A stretch of 33,183 nt of DNA. Source: Verrucomicrobiota bacterium (GTDB taxonomy: Bacteria > Verrucomicrobiota > Verrucomicrobiia > Limisphaerales > SIBE01). Shown in pieces: positions 1-8,401 of the stretch. The stretch's first letter is position 1. Each line of letters starts with the position of its first letter. The DNA lies in assembly GCA_016209525.1 (NCBI GenBank), contig JACQWK010000635.1, positions 1 to 33,183 of the forward strand, written 5' to 3'. The translations under genes and the position numbers were made by a program. The notes under the pieces were generated by a model that worked only from the letters and a program-made list of their open reading frames with translations, had not been told where the DNA came from and did not search any database.

Positions 1-10
1 CTGCAATTCT

Positions 11-46
11 CACCCTCTCCCTTGAGGGAGAGGGTCAGGGTGAGGG
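11..46. repeat. CCCTC/GAGGG hairpin repeat (family D, copy 1)
   Basis: A short inverted repeat: CACCCTCTCCCTTGAGGGAG followed by AGGGTCAGGGTGAGGG. It belongs to a loose family of hairpins with CCCTCACCC-type arms that recurs at about 86-300, 3908-3942, 7113-7180, 13011-13052, 13958-14229, 25946-26082 and 28366-28460. No coding role is seen. Confidence 0.7.
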
Positions 47-110
47 TGGACGGCTTGGACAAACCGTAGTCGTCGGGAGTTGGCTGCATCTCTCCCTCAC
101 CCCGGCCCCG

Positions 111-263
111 CTGTTGTTGAACTAAGAATGAATTCAATTTTATCCCGATCAGGCCTTGCTCTTACTCTTACTCCTAATATTGATCTCTCCAAGGTGTTCC
201 GGAGTATGAGTAAGAGCGCGATTAAGAGCAAGAAACGGCCGGTTGATCTTAATTCAACAGCAG
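111..263. repeat. 153-bp palindromic element E inserted in a D-type hairpin
   Basis: Imperfect terminal inverted repeats of about 19 bp bound this element: CTGTTGTTGAACTAAGA at 111 and TTAATTCAACAGCAG ending at 263. A second inner pair is rich in the GAGTAAGAG / CTCTTACTC motif (155-178 against 208-232). Flanking sequence resembles the two halves of a D-type hairpin (compare 13011-13052), which suggests the element landed inside an older repeat. The hexamer CCCGGC lies on both sides (101-106 and 269-274) and may be a target duplication. The rest of 1-453 holds no credible gene. Confidence 0.6.
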
Positions 264-453
264 TGCATCCCGGCAATCTCCCGCTGGGAGAGGGGGAAAT
301 CGACATTCTTCCCCCTCGGAGAGGGGTGATCGCCCCAAGATTCGTCCGACGGCTGCGGGTTCGGACGCTGGGCTTCAGGTCTTCGCCCCACTATCCCAGC
401 CGCGGCTTGGACAGTAAACCTTCGTGCGACATGGAACTGGCGGAGACCAACGC

Positions 454-1435
454 ATGAGACTGACACGATTCAGAATCCAAGATTACAGGTGCTTCCTCGA
501 TTCGGACTGGGTCAATGTCTCCAATCCAACGGTTCTCGTCGGCAAAAATGAGGCGGGCAAGACCTCGCTGTTGAAAGCCCTCCATCAGTTCAACCCCTTC
601 AAGCCTGAATCCTACTCGATGGCTCGCGATTGGCCCCGAGGCCTGCGCCGAGAAGGCGCCGATGCTGATTGACTTGCAGCAGCCCGAGCGCATTCGCGTC
701 ATCAGCGAAACCGCGAAGGGATCGGTCGTCTCGGACGATCTGACAACATGCCAGCCCGCCGGGAAGTTTGTGGTGCAGGCGGCGTTGGGGATTCAAGGGC
801 GAAGGAACTGGCCGGTGGCCGAACAAAATCTCGTCATCCTAGGCGCCGAGGAATACTGGATTCTCACCGAACTTTCCCACATGTTCCGCAAAGCCGGAAG
901 GGACGGGCTGCCACCGGACGTGTTAGTGACTCCGGCCGGCGGCGCCGCTGAGCTGACTTACCTGGCCGCCTTCATGGCCGGCCAAGGCCAAGAGGTTTTG
1001 GCGCTCTACGAAAACGATCCTGCCAGCCGGGCCGCGCGCGAAGCGTTGGTCAACCGCTGGCTGCCCAAGTACCCCGGCCAGAAGGTGGCCACGCTCGACA
1101 TGGCCGAAGCGATTGGCAACCCGGCGCAGGACTGTTCCATCGAAGACCTCTTCCCCGAGGCCTTTTATCTGGCGCGCGTCCAGAAGACCTATGAGAATCA
1201 CCTCCCCGCCGCTGCCTTGTCACTATCTGCGCTGCCCCCGGGACCCCCATTAGCCAAGCGCGTTGAGATCGCCCTCCGCTCCGCCAATGTGACGTTCGAT
1301 AAGCGTGCGGTCGGCAAACGTGTCGCCGCGGACATTCGGCAGATGCGAAACATGATCGATCTCCCGGAACAAACCCGGCTCTTGGGCGAAAAGCTTTTTG
1401 CGTCGATCAAAAAGGCTTTCGCGAAGCAATGTTGA
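454..1435 (+). pseudogene. Decayed OLD-family ATP-dependent endonuclease
   Basis: Two pieces in different frames look like the two ends of one OLD-family protein (N-terminal AAA/SMC-like ATPase, C-terminal TOPRIM nuclease). Piece 1 (454-672) starts MRLTRFRIQDYRCF and contains the Walker A motif GKNEAGKTS. Piece 2 (about 662-1435) contains a TOPRIM-like segment, with LVILGAEEYWIL, VLVTPAGGAAELTYL and LALYENDPASRAA, and an intact-looking tail. The ABC signature, Walker B region and most of the linker are absent, so an internal deletion plus a frameshift is the simplest reading. The TOPRIM glutamate expected at VEG is a leucine (ILG), and the DxD-like motif reads END. OLD proteins act in phage defence or DNA processing; this copy should be inactive. 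Piece 2 alone could still be translated. Confidence 0.7.
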
Positions 1436-1446
1436 ACAGTTTATTC

Positions 1447-1607
1447 GTAGCCGCCGAGGTAACGGGGCGGACCCTGTCTGACGCGTGAAGCGTAAGGCGT
1501 AAGGCGTCACGCGTAACTTATTGACGAGACCGTTGGATGAACGACAGATCGGCGTTTGTCGTCCCGGCTTTAGCCGGTTCGGGCCGCCTAAAGGCAGGAC
1601 TACAAAC
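1447..1607. repeat. Half copy of GTAGCC repeat (C) and 54-bp palindrome (I)
   Basis: The stretch 1436-1749 has no gene of its own. Position 1447 starts a single arm of the GTAGCCGCCGAGGTAACG family (C). At 1481-1518 there is a small repeat built on GCGTAAG. At 1554-1607 a near-perfect palindrome is built on GTCCCGGCTTTAGCCGG and its complement CCGCCTAAAGGCAGGAC. Confidence 0.6.
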
Positions 1608-1749
1608 CTTCCGCGTGTAGTCCATCCCACGGTCTCCTCTGTAATTCCACCGACGCAGCGGCTACGGTGCCTGCTCCCATTGTCTCCAGTCGCTTTGAAT
1701 GGAATCGGCTGCCGCAGCATCCAAGAGATACCATGAAACGGATTGCGCT

Positions 1750-3399
1750 ATGAAACGTCGATTGCGTGCCCTTGCCCTAGTCTGCAAAATTCACACGTCA
1801 AGAAAGGCAGGGACGCAGCGCCGCGGCGTCCCCGCGCCGTGCGGGCGCGGAACTCTTCCGGCCGGGAGAAAGGACTCCTTGACCGGCCGTTCACACGGTT
1901 CCGCCGCTGCACGCTGCGGGGACAGCGCATGCGCGCCGTCCCTGCCTTCAAAATGCGCGTCTAACAAACGAACATGTGAAATCTTTAGGCGAGAACTTGG
2001 CTGGCCCGCGCTCGCTGTTGTCACGCTGCGGCTTGGCCTGCCAGCGTTGTCCGGCGGGCTGCTGGCCGGCGAGCCGTGCCGCATCGAGGTCGTCGAGAAG
2101 GAATCGGGCTGGCCTGTCCCGCTGATTGAATTGCGCACGACACATCAGGCGCGGTTCGTCACGGATAATGCCGGCGTGATTGCCTTCGATCTCCCTGAAT
2201 TGATGGGGCGCGACACATGGTTTGAGGTCGTTGGACATGGCTACGAGGCTCCCAAGGATGGATTTGGCATTCGTGGAGTGCGGTTAAAGCCCGAACCCGG
2301 CAAAGCCCTGAAGGTGGAAGTGATCCGCACGGTGGTTGCGCGACGGCTCGGCCGAATCACGGGAGGGGGAATCTTCGCGGAAAGCCAGAAGCTCGGCCGG
2401 GCGCTGGATTGGCGTGAATCGGGGATCCTCGGCTGCGACAGCGTCCAAAATGCGGTCCATCGCGGACGGCTCTTTTGGCTGTGGGGCGACACCACGGTCG
2501 CGCACTATCCACTGGGCATTTTCCATGGCACAAGCGCGACCACCGCTCTTCGGCCATTGACCGATTTCGCGCCGCCCTTGCGGCTCGATCTTGACTACTT
2601 TACGGACGAAAAGGGGAGACCCCGCGCCATCGCGCATCTGTCCGGCGAAGGTCCGACGTGGGTTACCGGCTACGTCAGTCTCCCGGACAAAACGGGGACG
2701 CCGCGGCTCGTTGGATCCTACGTTAAGGTGAAACCACCCATGGATGCTTACCTGTGCGGTCTCTGCGTGTGGAACGATGCGACGGCGAGCTTCGAGCTGT
2801 TGCGAGTGCTTTGGAACAAATCCGAAACACAGCCGAAGCCGCCGCCTTATCCGGAAGGCCATCCGGTTCTGTGGAAGGATGATCTCGGCAAGGAATGGGT
2901 GCTCTTCGGCAATCCTCTCCCGACACTGCGCTGTCCGGCGACATTCGAGGGTTGGCAGGACTCAAGGGCTTGGGAAGTTCTCAAGCCGCAGGAGAATCTC
3001 GTCTCCGCCACGGACGGAAAGCCCGTCAAACCGCACAGCGGATCGATCGCCTGGAATCCTTGGCGCAAACGTTGGGTCACGATCTTTATGCAGGCTTTCG
3101 GACAGCCTTCGGTCTTCGGCGAATTGTGGTATGCCGAAGCGGATGCGCCCACCGGCCCGTGGGGAGCGGCGGTGAAAATCTTGAGCCACGAGAACTACAC
3201 GTTTTACAATCCGCGCCTGCATCCCGAGTTCACGCCGGCCGATTCGCCAATCCTCATTTTTGAAGGCACCTACACGATGCAATTTGCCGACAAGCCCGCG
3301 CCAACTCCTCGATACGATTACAACCAAGTGCTCTACCGCCTCGACCTCGACAACCCGGCGCTGCGGCCCGCGCAAGAAGCCGGCCCTTTGTCGCCCTGA
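1750..3399 (+). CDS. Secreted DUF4185-like / beta-propeller protein with repeat-interrupted N-terminus
   Basis: About 549 residues from ATG 1750; an upstream in-frame ATG at 1699 is less likely. The body (from about 2040) has blocks seen in DUF4185-type five-bladed propellers and GH43-like proteins: GILGCDSVQ, LFWLWGDTTV, HSGSIAWNPWRKRWV, ELWYAEADAPTGPW and SHENYTFYNPRLHPEF. No catalytic assignment is possible. The hydrophobic segment AVVTLRLGLPALSGGLLAG lies near codon 95 instead of at the N-terminus. Between MKRRLRALALVC and that segment lies an Arg/Pro-rich stretch encoded by a palindromic repeat (1804-1948). No in-frame ATG or GTG follows the repeat before the domain, so either translation passes through the repeat and export is impaired, or the gene is being lost. 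The domain itself looks intact and ends in a normal stop. Confidence 0.7.
   Translation: MKRRLRALALVCKIHTSRKAGTQRRGVPAPCGRGTLPAGRKDSLTGRSHGSAAARCGDSACAPSLPSKCASNKRTCEIFRRELGWPALAVVTLRLGLPALSGGLLAGEPCRIEVVEKESGWPVPLIELRTTHQARFVTDNAGVIAFDLPELMGRDTWFEVVGHGYEAPKDGFGIRGVRLKPEPGKALKVEVIRTVVARRLGRITGGGIFAESQKLGRALDWRESGILGCDSVQNAVHRGRLFWLWGDTTVAHYPLGIFHGTSATTALRPLTDFAPPLRLDLDYFTDEKGRPRAIAHLSGEGPTWVTGYVSLPDKTGTPRLVGSYVKVKPPMDAYLCGLCVWNDATASFELLRVLWNKSETQPKPPPYPEGHPVLWKDDLGKEWVLFGNPLPTLRCPATFEGWQDSRAWEVLKPQENLVSATDGKPVKPHSGSIAWNPWRKRWVTIFMQAFGQPSVFGELWYAEADAPTGPWGAAVKILSHENYTFYNPRLHPEFTPADSPILIFEGTYTMQFADKPAPTPRYDYNQVLYRLDLDNPALRPAQEAGPLSP
1804..1948. repeat. Palindromic element H inside the N-terminal codons of the 1750-3399 gene
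   Basis: Inverted ends AAGGCAGGGACG (1804) and CGTCCCTGCCTT (ending 1948) enclose GC-rich sequence. The flanks CAAAATTCACACGTC (from 1786) and CAAAATGCGCGTC (from 1949) resemble each other, which could be a degraded target duplication. The element is read through in frame by the surrounding gene. Confidence 0.6.
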
Positions 3400-3415
3400 A
3401 AAGGCGTTTTATTGA

Positions 3416-3686
3416 GATGAAAATGACGAAGGACTACGACGAATGACCAAAGAATGACGAATGGCGAAGGACGAGCAACTGAGATCGGGCTCAGAGGTTC
3501 GGAACGATCTGGGACCGCAGATTTCACCGGTCGGCAAGCCAATCGTGGTTGTCGTTTGATTCGGGCTTTGGCCGTCTGAGGACATAAAATAACGGCCTGC
3601 GGCTGGGCGCGTCGGAACTGCTGGGATAATTGGGCATTCGATCATTCGTCATTCTTTCGTCATTTGGGCTTCGTCAATTCGTCATT
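3416..3686. repeat. Long inverted repeat rich in AATGACGAA (K)
   Basis: The left arm at 3416-3474 carries several AATGACGAA / GACGAATGA words. The right arm at about 3638-3686 carries the complements (CATTCGTCATTCTTTCGTCA). No gene is visible between the arms. Confidence 0.55.
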
Positions 3687-3765
3687 GAACCGCCTTTCGG
3701 TTGCGGCTGTGATGCACTGTAACAGCATCGGTCAGAATCGCCGCCGGTCGCAATGAATCGAAAGG

Positions 3766-3851
3766 AACCTCGAACATCCAACATTGAACTTCGAAGTAAT
3801 CGAAACTCCGTCCATTTGGCGTTGGATGTTCGATGTTGGATGTTCGAGGTT
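3766..3851. repeat. 86-bp element J with perfect 19-bp terminal inverted repeats
   Basis: AACCTCGAACATCCAACAT at 3766-3784 is perfectly complementary to ATGTTGGATGTTCGAGGTT at 3833-3851. A further GTTGGATGTTCG copy lies just inside the right end. Too short to encode a protein. Confidence 0.75.
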
Positions 3852-3907
3852 TTGCTGCGACTTCGCCGGGCCGCCCAGGAGGTTTGATTCCTAGAAGACG
3901 CGGAGCC

Positions 3908-3942
3908 CCACCCTCTCCCCGGCGGAGGGGGAGAGGAGGGGC
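3908..3942. repeat. CCCTCTCCCC hairpin (family D)
   Basis: CACCCTCTCCCCGGCGGAGG and GGGAGAGGAGGGG form a strong hairpin downstream of the small gene at 3996-4319 (minus strand). It could act as a transcription stop on either strand, but there is no U-tract. Confidence 0.55.
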
Positions 3943-3995
3943 TGCAGTTCGGGTCAGAGGCTAAGTCCAACGCCGATTCGAGTCGGCCACCCGAG

Positions 3996-4319
3996 TTAAG
4001 CTGGCTGTTGAACCACCAACTGCTCGGAGTCAAGGTTGGAAACCGACTCTTCGTCGAAGACAGGATCCAGCTCCGGTTCCGGCAGAATGGACTGATCTTC
4101 CACGATTTGAATCGCCTCTCGAATCATCTCCAATTCCATTTTGGTCTTTTCCGCATCCGGAGCGCACTCCTCCTGGAGTCTGGCCAGCATTTCGATCGCC
4201 CCCGGGCGGTCGATCAGTTTGGCTCTGAGCACTTCGATCTGATCAAGCGCCTCGAGTTCAGGCTCGTTTCTGCGAAGGGAGGCTTCCATCTCCCTGAGAC
4301 CATGCAACACGGTTTTCAT
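3996..4319 (-). CDS. Small charged helical protein, unknown function
   Basis: 107 residues starting MKTVLHGLREMEASLRR. I do not recognise a family. It is rich in Glu, Leu and Arg, predicted to be mostly alpha-helical and probably coiled-coil over residues 1-75, with an acidic tail (EPELDPVFDEESV). It has no signal peptide or membrane segment. The start is supported by an AAAGGA ribosome-binding site about 7 bases upstream (minus strand). It stands alone between repeat-rich DNA on one side and a gene remnant on the other. Confidence 0.6.
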   Translation of the reverse strand: MKTVLHGLREMEASLRRNEPELEALDQIEVLRAKLIDRPGAIEMLARLQEECAPDAEKTKMELEMIREAIQIVEDQSILPEPELDPVFDEESVSNLDSEQLVVQQPA

Positions 4320-4645
4320 GCTTATTCCTTTCTAGTGTTAGGTTTGAGTTCACTGGTTGCTTTGGCTTGCCGGAATTTCATCCGGTAATACGCACAACTG
4401 AGGACATCAATCGCGCACAGGAATGAGCGATTGGAAGGATGCTCCCGCTATCTCGCGGCCCTCGGTCCCCTCGAGCGCGGGTGGGTGATGGAACCAACTT
4501 GTGCAGTCCTCTCAGTTCCACGATACCGACCGACTCACCATGACGAAATTCTGTCCGTCCAGGGGTGCGAATCCTATGGGGAGCTAACCTCCGGCAGGAT
4601 GGGGTCTATAACTGAGGGCAAATGGGGTTGTCCCCGATGCGCGCG

Positions 4646-4936
4646 CTATACCTCGCGCTTGAACTCGGGCTTCAGCTCGCGCTTCGGCACCGCCACAAAG
4701 TGAAACGGCGCGGTGAAGGCTTGCGTCACGAGCGCGCCGGGTCCCGGAGTTCGGTGAACTACGAAAATCGTGAGTGTTTTAGATGCCGGTGCGACGCGTT
4801 GAATCTTGATGGCAAACCCTCCGGTCGTCTTCTGTCCCATCGTAACGGCCACCACCATTGCCTTGCTGAAATCGACGGCGGGAATTGCTGGGTTTCGGAG
4901 GGCGACGCTAGCAAGTTTGACCGGGGCTTGGGGGTT
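4646..4936 (-). pseudogene. Remnant of a PrcB C-terminal-domain protein
   Basis: Minus-strand reading from about 4936 gives PAIPAVDFSKAMVVAVTMGQ, then KTTGGFAIKI and PGPGALVTQAFTAPFHFVAVP. This pattern (VDFsk, vvavfmGqkpTGGysi, PgpgalvtqalTsPyhlvavp) is typical of the PrcB C-terminal domain, named for a protease-complex component and found in secreted or lipoprotein-like proteins. An in-frame TAA lies a few codons upstream, with no usable ATG before VDF and no signal peptide. The first in-frame ATG (4858) starts inside the domain. The 5' part of the gene is therefore missing or frameshifted. The rest of 4320-5060 shows no other gene. Confidence 0.6.
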
Positions 4937-5060
4937 TTACCCCATAGATTCAGGACCTTGACCCGCTAGTCTTCTACTGATGTGGGGTATAAATGAGATC
5001 GGTTTTGGTCAAAATCACCCAGTCGAACTTGGCCTCCAGGTTCGTTAACGGAGAAATTCT

Positions 5061-6134
5061 ATGAGCCGCTTTGAACAAGGTGAGTTTAGTCTGAGCCTTT
5101 TCCTGATGTTGTTGTCGATCGGAATGATTCTCGCCACGAGCATTTGGGTCGCGTATGACGCCAAAGTCAACCGCATTACCACCACCAAAAAGCCTTATTC
5201 CATCCATAACGGAGCACTGACGTGGTTGATTTCTTCGCTGGCGCTTTGGATCGCCACGTTTCCGTACTACTTAGTTCGGCGCCGGCGTGTGCTGAGTGAG
5301 CGCCGACAGGCCGCCGCGGCCGCCGCCGCTGCGGCGGCGGCCGCGACCCCTGCCCCGCTGACCATCGCTTTTAGTGTGACGCGAAACACGCGAGGAGAGA
5401 AGCGGCAACGCAAGACCGACCTTGCAGGGAATTACGACGCGGCGCTGATTTGCCGGAACGGCCACGTCATCACCAGCCACTACAACACCTGTCCCGATCA
5501 TCGGCAGGAGTTTTGCGACCAGTGCGGAGAGTCCACGCTCACCCAGTGTGAACGCTGCGGAGCCGAGATTCACGGAAGCTATGATGTCCCAGGAGTTGTG
5601 TCCGACGGGTGTTACGTGGCGCCGGGATACTGTCACGCGTGCGGCGCCCCCTACCCATGGACACTCCAGCAACTGCAAGTGGCCAAGGCATTGGTCGATG
5701 AATTGGAAGCGCTCGATGATCGAGAAAAGGAAACCCTCAAGCAAAGTCTGGACGACCTGATCCGAGACACCCCCAAGACCGAGCCCGCCCTCTTTCGATT
5801 CAAGAAGCTGATGAGAAAGGTGGACAAGGAATCCTACGAGGCCGTGAAGGCCGTGGTGAGCGAGCTGGCGAGCGAAGCGGTGAGGAAGGCGCTCGATTCA
5901 ATCGATTTCAGCACGCCTCCAGGCTCGACCGAATTTTTCATGAAGGGCTCAGGCGGGGCCGGGTCTGCCAAGCCAGGCGGCGAAGCCAGCCCCGGGCCCG
6001 CCGATAGAAATCACGGTTCAATGCTGGAATCGATCGAGGTGACGCCGGACGAGGACGGATGGGTCATCAAGGACGCCGGCTTCGGGAAAGCGGACCGGGG
6101 AAAACGCGCCGCGAAGGGTCGAAACGCGGGATGA
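5061..6134 (+). CDS. Membrane-anchored DUF2321 zinc-ribbon protein
   Basis: 357 residues. Two hydrophobic segments (about 10-32 and 51-72) anchor the N-terminus, followed by a basic RRRR stretch and an uninterrupted run of 12 alanines (84-95). Residues about 126-250 match DUF2321: ALICRNGHVITSHYNTCPDH, then Cys pairs CDQC (152-155), CERC (163-166) and CHAC (191-194) with GAPYPWT, then a helical segment with LDDLIRDTPKT and FKKLMRK. The paired cysteines suggest bound zinc. The C-terminal 70 residues are Gly/Pro-rich and low complexity. The start has a GGAG-type ribosome-binding site (AACGGAGAAATTCT). The gene converges on the HDOD gene with 6 bases between the stops. DUF2321 has no assigned function; the membrane fusion here could make it a surface or sensor protein. 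Confidence 0.8.
   Translation: MSRFEQGEFSLSLFLMLLSIGMILATSIWVAYDAKVNRITTTKKPYSIHNGALTWLISSLALWIATFPYYLVRRRRVLSERRQAAAAAAAAAAAATPAPLTIAFSVTRNTRGEKRQRKTDLAGNYDAALICRNGHVITSHYNTCPDHRQEFCDQCGESTLTQCERCGAEIHGSYDVPGVVSDGCYVAPGYCHACGAPYPWTLQQLQVAKALVDELEALDDREKETLKQSLDDLIRDTPKTEPALFRFKKLMRKVDKESYEAVKAVVSELASEAVRKALDSIDFSTPPGSTEFFMKGSGGAGSAKPGGEASPGPADRNHGSMLESIEVTPDEDGWVIKDAGFGKADRGKRAAKGRNAG
5315..5345. repeat. GC-only perfect hairpin encoding the poly-alanine run
   Basis: Arms CGCGGCCGCCGCCG (5315-5328) and CGGCGGCGGCCGCG (5332-5345) are perfectly complementary with a 3-base loop, and they encode most of the alanine run of the DUF2321 protein. Such a repeat is prone to slippage, so alanine number may vary between strains. 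Confidence 0.75.
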
Positions 6135-6140
6135 ACCGGC

Positions 6141-7001
6141 CTACGAAGTCTGCGCGACTCCGAACAGCGCGGCGACTTTCGTAAACGAAGTGACCGATTC
6201 ATTGACCAACCACGGAAAACTTTCCATGGAGAAACCGAGCCGTTCGGCGGAATCCCGAAGCACCTCGGCTCGCGCCCGTTTGTTCGCCAGCTTGGCCTGG
6301 ACGTGTTTGGCCGCGGTATTGGCGAGGTGAACAACATCACAAACGAGGTCCATTCCCTGCTCCGGGTTGTGATGGTAGGTGATGCCTTTGACGATGCTCT
6401 CCGGCAAATCCCAGTGCCGGGCGATCAGTCCTCCGAGTTCCCCGTGATGAATCTGGAGGATCTGCACTTCGGCCTGCATGGAGCTTAGGCCGCCTTCGTT
6501 TTGGGCCCGGCCCAAAAGTTCCAGGATTTCCAAATCCAGAAAGTGCGCCATCACCAGCTTCCCAATATCGTGGAGCAGGGCGGCGGTGGACGAGGCCGGC
6601 GGCACGTGAACTTTGCAGACTCGCGCGGCCAGCTCCGCCACCAGCATCGAAATCACCGAATGGCGCCACAGTTCGCCTTCCTGGTAACCATACGCTTTGA
6701 CTTGCGTCCTCATCAGCCCTCGAGTATGCGAGGCGACCGCCAGGGAGAGCACTCGAGTCGTGCCCATGCGGCCCACCGCCTCCTGCACCGTCGTGATCGC
6801 CACGGAAGCTCCGCTGAAAGCGGAATTGGCCATGCGCAATAGCCGGACGGTCAGCGCCGGGTCAAAACGGATGACGCGAGTGATCTCGTCCACATCGCTT
6901 TCCCCGCTGCTCAACAGCGTGATCAGCTTGACCACGCTGGCAGGCAGCGGGGGCAGTTCGTCCGCCTTCTTGATCAAGGCATTGATGTCGATCAAATTCA
7001 T
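6141..7001 (-). CDS. HDOD domain protein
   Basis: 286 residues. The HDOD domain (HD-related output domain found in signalling proteins) spans about 12-215, beginning DELPPLPASVVKLITLL and containing DPALTVRLLRMANSAF, LWRHS (around 112) and LLHDIGKLV (HDIGK at 144-148). No membrane segment, receiver or GGDEF domain is present, so it is a single-domain cytoplasmic regulator. The start is supported by GAAGGTGAACGT upstream. It lies on the same strand as the CheR gene, 246 bases downstream of it, with a repeat between them. This proximity suggests shared signalling, for example motility or surface sensing; the ligand is unknown. The role is inferred from the family. Confidence 0.88.
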   Translation of the reverse strand: MNLIDINALIKKADELPPLPASVVKLITLLSSGESDVDEITRVIRFDPALTVRLLRMANSAFSGASVAITTVQEAVGRMGTTRVLSLAVASHTRGLMRTQVKAYGYQEGELWRHSVISMLVAELAARVCKVHVPPASSTAALLHDIGKLVMAHFLDLEILELLGRAQNEGGLSSMQAEVQILQIHHGELGGLIARHWDLPESIVKGITYHHNPEQGMDLVCDVVHLANTAAKHVQAKLANKRARAEVLRDSAERLGFSMESFPWLVNESVTSFTKVAALFGVAQTS

Positions 7002-7112
7002 ACGTTCACCTTCGCTTCAGACTCTTGTTCCAGCCCGAAATGCAGCGGTGCGACGATGGGCTGCGGGCAGCGCGGATCCTGTTGATTCGAAGACGCTGTT
7101 AACCTGAGACGG

Positions 7113-7180
7113 ATGCCCCTCACCCCTTCGCCCTCCGCATCGGATGGGCAGCGGGTGTCCGTAGGACGGGTGAGGGGAAT
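7113..7180. repeat. CCCCTCACCC hairpin repeat (family D, copy at 7113)
   Basis: CCCCTCACCCC (from 7116) pairs with GGGTGAGGGG (ending about 7180), with GGTGTCCGTAGGACGGGTGAG as in the other D copies. It separates the CheR gene from the HDOD gene and could reduce read-through between them. Confidence 0.65.
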
Positions 7181-7247
7181 TCCCAAAGGCACTTTCACAA
7201 GGGTTAGCGTTCTCTGGCTCGTTCAAGGCGATACACTTCATGTCGTG

Positions 7248-8084
7248 TCAGGGACCTGTCTGACTGCGCAAAAGCCGGAAATAGACGGTTTTCTCCGTGG
7301 GAACCATTTCGTAGGATTCGTCAATCTCGGCGGCGGACTCGCGGGCGCCGAGGAACAAATAGCCGTCCGGCTTTAAGACGTTTTTCAATCCGGAAAGGAT
7401 TTTCTTTCTCGTGTCCGGGGCCATGTAACACAGCACATTCCGCAGCAAAACCAGGTCGGCGGCCGGCAGCTCCGGCCAATTGTCGATGAGGTTAAACTCG
7501 GCAAATTGAACCAGCCGGATGAGATCTTCTTTGATAAAATAATGGGGACCGTCTTTGCGGAAGAATTCCCGGATCAACAGCGGCTGGACCCCGCGGTGTA
7601 CTTCGATTTCGTCGTATTGGCCCTGTTGAGCCTTCGCGAGGGCCTGCTGCGAAATATCGGTGGCGAGAATTTCGATCTGCCAGCTCAGCAAATGGGAAAA
7701 ATACCGGTGCAACACCATCGCCACCGAATATGCCTCCTGGCCGGCGCCGCATCCGGCGCACCAGATTCTCAGCCGGCACTCGCGAAACCGGCTTCCTTCC
7801 AGCGCCCGAAAGACTTGATTGCGCAGGAGCTCGAACGGGTGGTTATCCCTGAAGAAGTGGGTCTCCTTGGGCAGAAGAGCCTCCAACACCAGGTTCGGAA
7901 GGCCATTCGCGCTTCCTTTTTGCACGGTGTCGATGAGTTCCTCCACGGAGTTCATCTTTTGCTGGCGAGCGACCGGCAACAGGCGAGCTTCGACCAAATA
8001 CTTCTCCCGTTCCGACAGTACGACGCCCGACCACGATCCCATCATCTTTTGAATGTGCTGAAATGCTTGGTTGCTGATCGCCAT
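7248..8084 (-). CDS. cheR: CheR-type chemoreceptor glutamate methyltransferase
   Basis: 278 residues from ATG 8084 (MAISNQAFQHIQKMM). The open frame extends upstream to 8297, but that part is repeat-derived, so the internal start is preferred. An N-terminal helical CheR domain (about 8-75) precedes a SAM-dependent methyltransferase domain: KETHFFRD (73-80), the SAM motif WCAGCGAGQEAYS (108-120), ATDIS (141-145) and RNVLCYM (215-221). These match CheR proteins that methylate glutamates on methyl-accepting chemotaxis proteins. No receptor, CheB or CheA gene lies nearby, so it is an orphan in this window. It neighbours the HDOD gene and may feed a chemosensory-like pathway. Confidence 0.88.
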   Translation of the reverse strand: MAISNQAFQHIQKMMGSWSGVVLSEREKYLVEARLLPVARQQKMNSVEELIDTVQKGSANGLPNLVLEALLPKETHFFRDNHPFELLRNQVFRALEGSRFRECRLRIWCAGCGAGQEAYSVAMVLHRYFSHLLSWQIEILATDISQQALAKAQQGQYDEIEVHRGVQPLLIREFFRKDGPHYFIKEDLIRLVQFAEFNLIDNWPELPAADLVLLRNVLCYMAPDTRKKILSGLKNVLKPDGYLFLGARESAAEIDESYEMVPTEKTVYFRLLRSQTGP

Positions 8085-8231
8085 ACATTCCCGGCCTTCG
8101 ACTCGGCTGGCAAAGGAGGTCGTTAATCGGGCTGCCGCACAGGGTAATATTCCGCGAGTTTCGGACTCAAGGAAAAAGACGATGATTGCGCGTGCGCCCG
8201 TGAAACGTGAACGCGGGCGAGCGATCCTTTC

Positions 8232-8401
8232 GGTGGGGCGAGACTCCGGTCGAACCCTGACATTCCCTAGCGACGGATGACAACGCGCGACGACCAAAGG
8301 GAAGCCTTGCGCAATCGACCGACCCGGGTTTGCCCTGCGTCATTCTTGGTTGGTCGAGCGCCTCCAAGGGAAGTCAGGGTTCGACAGAGTCTCACCCCAC
8401 C
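8232..8401. repeat. 170-bp palindromic element, family A, copy 1
   Basis: Terminal inverted repeats of about 28 bp: GGTGGGGCGAGACTCCGGTC at the left end and GACAGAGTCTCACCCCACC at the right. It lies between the divergent CheR and FG-GAP genes, so both promoters must lie close to or within it. Length is the same as copies 2, 3 and 4. Confidence 0.85.

Noticed and set aside
4622..4969. 115-residue plus-strand frame
   Set aside because: It lies opposite the PrcB-domain remnant and has no features of its own.
4958..4993. Promoter for the DUF2321 gene (TTGACC ... TATAAA)
   Set aside because: The spacing of 24 bases is too long for a sigma-70-type promoter.
7248..8297. 349-residue reading of CheR
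   Set aside because: The extension runs into family A repeat sequence and has no similarity to CheR. ATG 8084 is preferred.
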